Below are positions 59,140-64,000 of a stretch of 64,000 nt of DNA, piece by piece; the first letter of the stretch is position 1; each line of letters opens with the position of its first letter. The stretch is taken from the NCBI RefSeq assembly GCF_010093535.1, contig NW_022985166.1:1458978-1522977 (forward strand). Reading direction: 5' to 3'. The DNA comes from Lindgomyces ingoldianus. Lineage: Eukaryota; Ascomycota; Dothideomycetes; Pleosporales; Lindgomycetaceae. A program made the position numbers and the translations under genes. The notes under the pieces are model-generated. The model saw only the letters and a program-made list of their open reading frames with translations. It ran no database searches and was not told the DNA's origin.

Positions 59140-60212
59140 TGGATCTGTCCGCAAGGTCGGTTTGCTTTAGTCCTCTTGCCAGTAAATTTCAAGCCGCTAA
59201 CCTAAGACGTGAAGAAAGCATCTGGCCAAAAATTTGCCTTGTTTCCCTGCCCACCGAAATACTGCAGCAAATCGCAGGATACCTTCCAGTCTCGTCACAG
59301 GCATCATTAGCTTTCACTTCTCGTTATCTATGCCGCCTGATTGGCACAAGTACCTGGATCAACAGCTGGGCCAAACTCAATCAGGTAGCCAATCGTCGGA
59401 AAATCCAGTTCTTGTCTCACCTAGCCCGCGACATGCCCGCATACGCACATTGTAAGGAGTGCAACATTCTCCGCCCTTATGATTCCGAGTGCGCTTGGCC
59501 GTTGCTTAGGAACCACCGCGAAGAGCGGGCGATTAGACCTCTAGTATACTCGATATCGGAATTTTTAACTCAGCGCACACGAATGTACTATCGGCATGGA
59601 AGGGAGACCGGAACATGTCTGTCGGTGCTTACTTGTTCTGGTACCTATCACAAACCCTGGGCCGATCAGGACATTGAGGATGTCGGATTTAGTCAAGAAG
59701 AGCTGAAGCAGGGATTACCGATCAAATACTCCACCACAGCACGGCTGGCAAAAGACCTCACAATAGACCGCCTCATCACTCACGTCAACTACCAAATCAA
59801 TCTCCCTCAACACTGGAGCTCCTTCTCAGTAGCACAGCGTTATGCTATCCTTCGAGACCTCTACCTCTGTCCGCATACCTATGCATCTAAGATCCAATAC
59901 CGCGATCCCGACGACCCAACCTATCCCGCAGATTCGTCTATTGCGCACTGGCTCCCATCACGGGGCCAGATACCGGATTCGATATGGAGATGCTCGCAGT
60001 GTCCAACTGAGTTTCGGGCTAGGGTCGGCTCAGACTCTGGTTTGGTGTGTAGATTTGAGATCGACGTGTGGCAACATTCGACAGGCAGCTGCGGCGATGG
60101 GATGATAGAGATGGTTCATTGTCAGTTGTCAGACTGGGGGAATAGGGTTGGAAGGATTCGGGAGATGTTTGAGGCGGCGCAGCCACTGAAACCAACTATG
60201 ATGCCTGTCTAA
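59140..60212 (+). CDS. F-box-like protein, 5' end unresolved
   Basis: One frame is open from about 59137 to the stop at 60212. It begins with an F-box-like helix set (SLPTEILQQIAGYLPVSSQA, then LAFTSRYLCRLIGTSTW). It continues with MPAYAHCKECNILRPYD, LVYSISEFLTQRTRMYYRHG, ARLAKDLTIDRLITHVNYQ and the CSQCPTEFRARV / CRFEIDVWQ block near the C-terminus; the paired cysteines suggest a metal site. There is no ATG before the F-box part: the first in-frame ATG (59433) lies after it. Either an upstream exon supplies the start (acceptor-like TTTAG near 59170 or CCTAAG near 59206), or the gene has lost it. F-box proteins recruit targets to SCF ubiquitin ligases. Confidence 0.55.
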
Positions 60213-60619
60213 TTTTTGAGCAGAGTATTGACCTAGATTCTTGATCATCCGCCGTCCAGGAATGATCCGCCTAGCAGATTGGGGGGTTAGGGCCTCTGAA
60301 TACGAGGTGGGAGTGGCAGGCGAGGGACCAAGCATATGCAGACGGAGAAGCGACGCGTAGAAAGAGTTGTCTTGAACGAAGGTGATAGAATATATCTACA
60401 GAACAGAAGTGAAAAGCCAACAGTGCTTTCCTTATCGTACAGGAAAGTAATAGCTCGTACCATGCCTGCCGGACAAGTCTTGAGACGCAAAGCTCAGAGT
60501 TAGATAGAAACTGGCTAGTGTATCGTACTGGGTAAGAAGAAAATCTTGTTCGTGCCTGTCTAGAAGAGAAGGCTATATACATGGCACTGCTGTTTGCCGC
60601 TATATGGATACGCGATCTT
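60213..60619. other. Intergenic, convergent gene ends
   Basis: 3' regions of the F-box-like gene and the monooxygenase-like gene; nothing else seen. Confidence 0.5.
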
Positions 60620-61986
60620 TCACGCAGTTGCGCTTGGTCGAGGCCGATGATGTCGAGTACGAGTTCGGGTTCGAGTAACGGATTGAACTTGAGCTTGTCC
60701 TTGAGTGCACGAGGGGGTGGGTACAAGCGGAGACGCGGTGCCTGAATTGGCTTTGGGAGAGCTGGTTGGTGCAGCAACAGTTGTCACTTCAGCCGTCTCA
60801 ACGACCTTGACCGTTGACACTCGCGTCGCTAGTGTCGAGGGGGTCTCCGCAACGAGTGTTAACGAAGCCGGGCTAAACAAAGGGACAGATGTCGAGGAAG
60901 ACATCGGAATAGACACATCTGCTTTACTCGCCGTGCTCACCACAGCACTGGGCGTCGCCGTCGCTGTCGTCGCGTTCTGACCTTCCACCTTCGCAAAGAT
61001 ATCCGTCTGTGCACCATTCTTCCAGCCGCATTTCATGTTGTAATTTGGCGTAACCCAATCCTCGGTTTCGATATTGTTGCCTGTTTTCTGGTTCCAGGCT
61101 AGCATTTGCTTGGCGCCTTTTACGCACTTCGTGTCGTCGTCTGCGCAATACACGGGGATTTGCGCCGTAGCGAGGGGAGCGGCCGTTGGAGAGGCGGCGG
61201 TTACGTTGCATTTGAAACCTTGCATGTACCTAGATGGTGTAAGCTTGGGATCCAGGGAGTGCGGGGGGAAGGGAGATGAGAAACGAGATCCAAGAGAGAG
61301 AGGTGGACGGCGAGAGGGAAGAGAGCATTGCAGCTAGAGGAGAAAGTCATGGCCTACATATTCGGCTGCCCACATCCATTCGGGATCCACAGCCACGCAC
61401 AATGACACCCACCCTCTGGGCACTCTTGCAAATTCGGAACCCTGTAGGTTGCTAGTCGTTTCCAAGGCGTATGGTCCAGCGTCGTAAACACGACCAAATT
61501 TTCTATCGTCACATCTTTGATATCTGAATGATAGCTGATCGCAAAAGCAGTGCCCCCAGCTGAACTCTCGTTATATGTATGCAGCGCCCCATCTTCTTTC
61601 AAACACACGGCAGGCGTTCCGTCGGTATTCCATCCACTCCAGTCGTCTGGATGCTGACCACCGTCCGGCCAATCGGAGACGAATTTACCGCCATAGGAGA
61701 GCGTTGTTTGCGCGCGGTTGTGGGCAAGTTCAACAGTGAACTCGCCGTTTGCCGGGATTTCGAGGAACTCGCCGGCGGCCGGAGGGGCGGCGTCGCAGCC
61801 GCGGTCGTGCTGGAACCACCAGTCTGCTTTGTCAAGTTGGTAAAGCGGGTTTACAGCAAGGTTGGTGTTTGGTTCGTCTTTGGTTGTGTCGTTGCCGCCA
61901 CGACAATACATTCCGGGAGCCCAGGCTGCGGTGTGGGCGGTTGTCCTTGTTGTTAGGACAAGAGCGAGGAGAGTTAGTCGAAGCAT
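60620..61986 (-). CDS. AA14-like lytic polysaccharide monooxygenase candidate
   Basis: Two exons, 61986-61358 and 61229-60620 (128 bp intron), 412 aa. The signal peptide MLRLTLLALVLTTRTTA is followed directly by His (HTAAWAPGMYC), as needed for the N-terminal histidine of the copper 'histidine brace' in lytic polysaccharide monooxygenases. Further blocks: NPLYQLDKADWWFQHDRGCD, ELAHNRAQTTLSYGGK (second His candidate), EGGCHCAWLWIPNG and, across the intron, GQPNMYMQGFKCNV. Together with the even cysteine spacing this resembles the AA14-type or a related secreted family; the family call is from memory and moderate. A Ser/Thr/Ala/Val-rich region (~245-380) ends in a basic tail (RTRTRTRHHRPRPSATA). 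The ATG at 61986 is chosen because it gives the signal peptide; the upstream in-frame extension lacks one. Confidence 0.75.
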
Positions 61987-64000
61987 ATTGTATTGAGTTA
62001 AAGAGCAGGAATAGGATTGAAGTCGAATGTACAGGTGCAGGCCGACGCTACAATTTGAAGATTTGAAACGAATGGATGCCGTCAAGGCTGTAAAAAGGTG
62101 ACGAAAGGAACGATCTTGAAAGAAGGTAAAGAATGGCTTCAATGATATCGTGGAGAGAAGGACACGAAAAAGGCTATACTACCGTTCTTATATGCCTCAT
62201 CAAATTTAAGGTTGGAGAAGATGTGAACATCCTCCCGCTCGGACAGATCAGTAATCGAGCCAAGAACTTAGAGAGATTCATCATCGTAGAATAGATCTCA
62301 AAGCAGCAAGAAGTCAATCACAAACTGGCGAAGTGGGGCCTATTTCTCGTAATGTGAGACGAATCGGAGTTTAAGCGGGGGTAAATTAAATGAACAAGCA
62401 GTGGGTTAACCAAAAGAAGACTTTGTTAAAGCGATGGTATAGGGATGATGTGGATTACAGCGTAGAGAAGACGGATGATCGTCATGACATGAATGAGAGG
62501 TTGAAACATCTGGCTCTGTTTCAAGGTGGGCGTTTCATTTGGTGGCGTCTGAGCTTCAGATAGCCACGTGACAGAACTTATTCATCAAGCCTCAAGACGC
62601 GTTGGAAGTGAAGATTATTAGCAGAGCTCTGCTCTAACTCTGTGATGTTGGGAGGTAAGTTGCAAATGCAGATAATAAGAGATGGGCTTGAACGACCTCG
62701 GGGGCTAAAGGGATGTACAGTGTCTTCGCGCTTTACATGGACAATTGATGGAGAGGTTGTTATCTTCTAAATCTGTCAGTAGAATACAGGAGAGAGCTAA
62801 AATGGCCAAAGACACTATTTTCAAATTAGACCCTGGTGCCTGGATGTATGGTCGAACACGTAAAAGATAGTATATCACTTGTAGTGCATACTAACCTATC
62901 TCACAAGGAAATCTGAGTGATCTGGTTGCTCCTTAGCGTTGCGTTCTGAGTGGTCCAAATGATATGGGTGATCAAGGGATCCAGTTCTGCTTTGTTGGAT
63001 GAGGGCTTTGAGGGGCGGGGTATCGATAAGAGACGGTCGAAGAAACATGCCCGAAGCCGCATCTGAACCCAGAGAGAGAAGAGGTTGTTTAGGACTAGGA
63101 CAATATCGATTCTAGACAAAATGGGTTATTAAATAATCACAGGCCGATCAAATCGAATTCGAAAGAAAGACAGGTGGAAACAACCAGGGCACCCATGGTG
63201 AGGAGAGTACAAGTGGTTCGAAGGAATTCCGACCGGACTTCCCTTGCTCAAACCCCTTCATGCTAATTTTGAGATGGGTCAGCTGAAGGACACCTTAGTT
63301 GCCAGAATGAAGTGTAACTGAGGAAGAACCCAGATCTCTAGGAAGGGGGGTTGCAGAAAACAACAAACAGGGAGAATAAAATACTAAAGAAAGGGCAAAG
63401 GAAAATGATGCTGGTTCCGAGACGAAAAGGAAACGGTGTTGCGGGATGCCTGTATGGAACAGTTGGAGCGGAGATGACAGGACCCTCCACGCGTACAGCA
63501 CACATCAGCAAGGGGGGGACGGTCTCGTGATGAAATGATGGACAATATATGGCTCAAGATTTTTCGCAACAAACCACGGGAGTGCAACTTGTGGGCGATG
63601 AGGCGATGAGGCTGAAGGTGGCAGCCTCGGATAGCCAACGGTGGAGTGTGACGTCGAGCGACATGATTTTACAAAGCAGGGAGGCATCCTGGTCGTAATA
63701 CTTTTGCCGAAACCCGCGAGGTTCAAAACAAACATGCCAATGACCCTTTCCAAGACATTCTTCGGTGAGATTTGTTTGTTTAGGGAGAGGTGGAAATAGC
63801 AGAGAAGGGGCCGGTGAAGATGGGGTTTTGCCCAAAGTGCAGAAATTTCCGTGGTGGAGGCCTCGATGGTCTGCGACAAAAAGGTGTGGCGGCGTTTCAG
63901 ACCAAGATGGTGCTGCCGAACGCCATCTGTAGATTGGCCAATGGCGAGGCATCGTTTCGGAGAGTGACGTTGGCGATGGCACGTCGCTCGTCTCTTATCG
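61987..64000. other. 2 kb without recognised gene
   Basis: The first few hundred bases are the promoter of the monooxygenase-like gene. Minus-strand frames at 63505-63982 overlap each other in two registers and show no family features; they may belong to the leader of a gene beyond the window. Nothing else can be supported. Confidence 0.5.

Noticed and set aside
1..64000. tRNA/rRNA genes or CRISPR arrays
   Set aside because: I saw no convincing B-box with matching cloverleaf, no rRNA-like stretch and no regular short repeats with unique spacers; a tRNAscan run would be needed to be certain.

Overview
The window is fungal nuclear DNA from a filamentous ascomycete (Pezizomycotina). Supporting signs are many 43-130 bp GT-AG introns with CTAAC-like branch sites, a multimodular NRPS, a HET-domain gene, WSC-domain and LPMO-type secreted proteins, and long gene-poor spacers. 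A leotiomycete is my guess from the gene repertoire only. I rebuilt exon structures by eye; in every spliced model listed the exon lengths sum to whole codons.

Left part (1-18 kb): a secondary-metabolism locus. The 5' part of a large NRPS runs on the minus strand and leaves the window at base 1: truncated C, A1, T1, E, C2, A2, T2, start of C3 (2579 codons visible in 8 exons). After a 4.1 kb spacer holding only a coding relic comes an intact 15-exon ABCC transporter on the plus strand, a plausible exporter of the peptide. At 18-21.9 kb lies a gene-free zone with degenerate repeat units.

Middle part (21.9-44 kb): a 1713-aa low-complexity protein, the Has1 DEAD-box rRNA-processing helicase, an NAD-dependent epimerase, a GrpB-GNAT fusion, a secretory single-pass membrane protein, a PLAC8-type cysteine-rich protein, a HET-domain protein with C-terminal membrane helices, and a broken adenosine-deaminase-like pseudogene.

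Right part (44-64 kb): a secreted heme peroxidase with four WSC domains; a head-to-head pair encoding mitochondrial ribosomal protein uS15m and cytosolic uS2 (Rps0), with a telobox-like element between them; an EAF-type elongation factor; an unknown basic/proline-rich protein; a small secreted protein with 20 cysteines; an F-box-like gene with unresolved 5' end; and an AA14-like copper monooxygenase candidate. The last 2 kb show no gene I can support.

The housekeeping genes (HAS1, uS15m/uS2, EAF) are conserved islands. The NRPS/ABC locus, HET gene, pseudogene, relics and secreted proteins are the accessory component.
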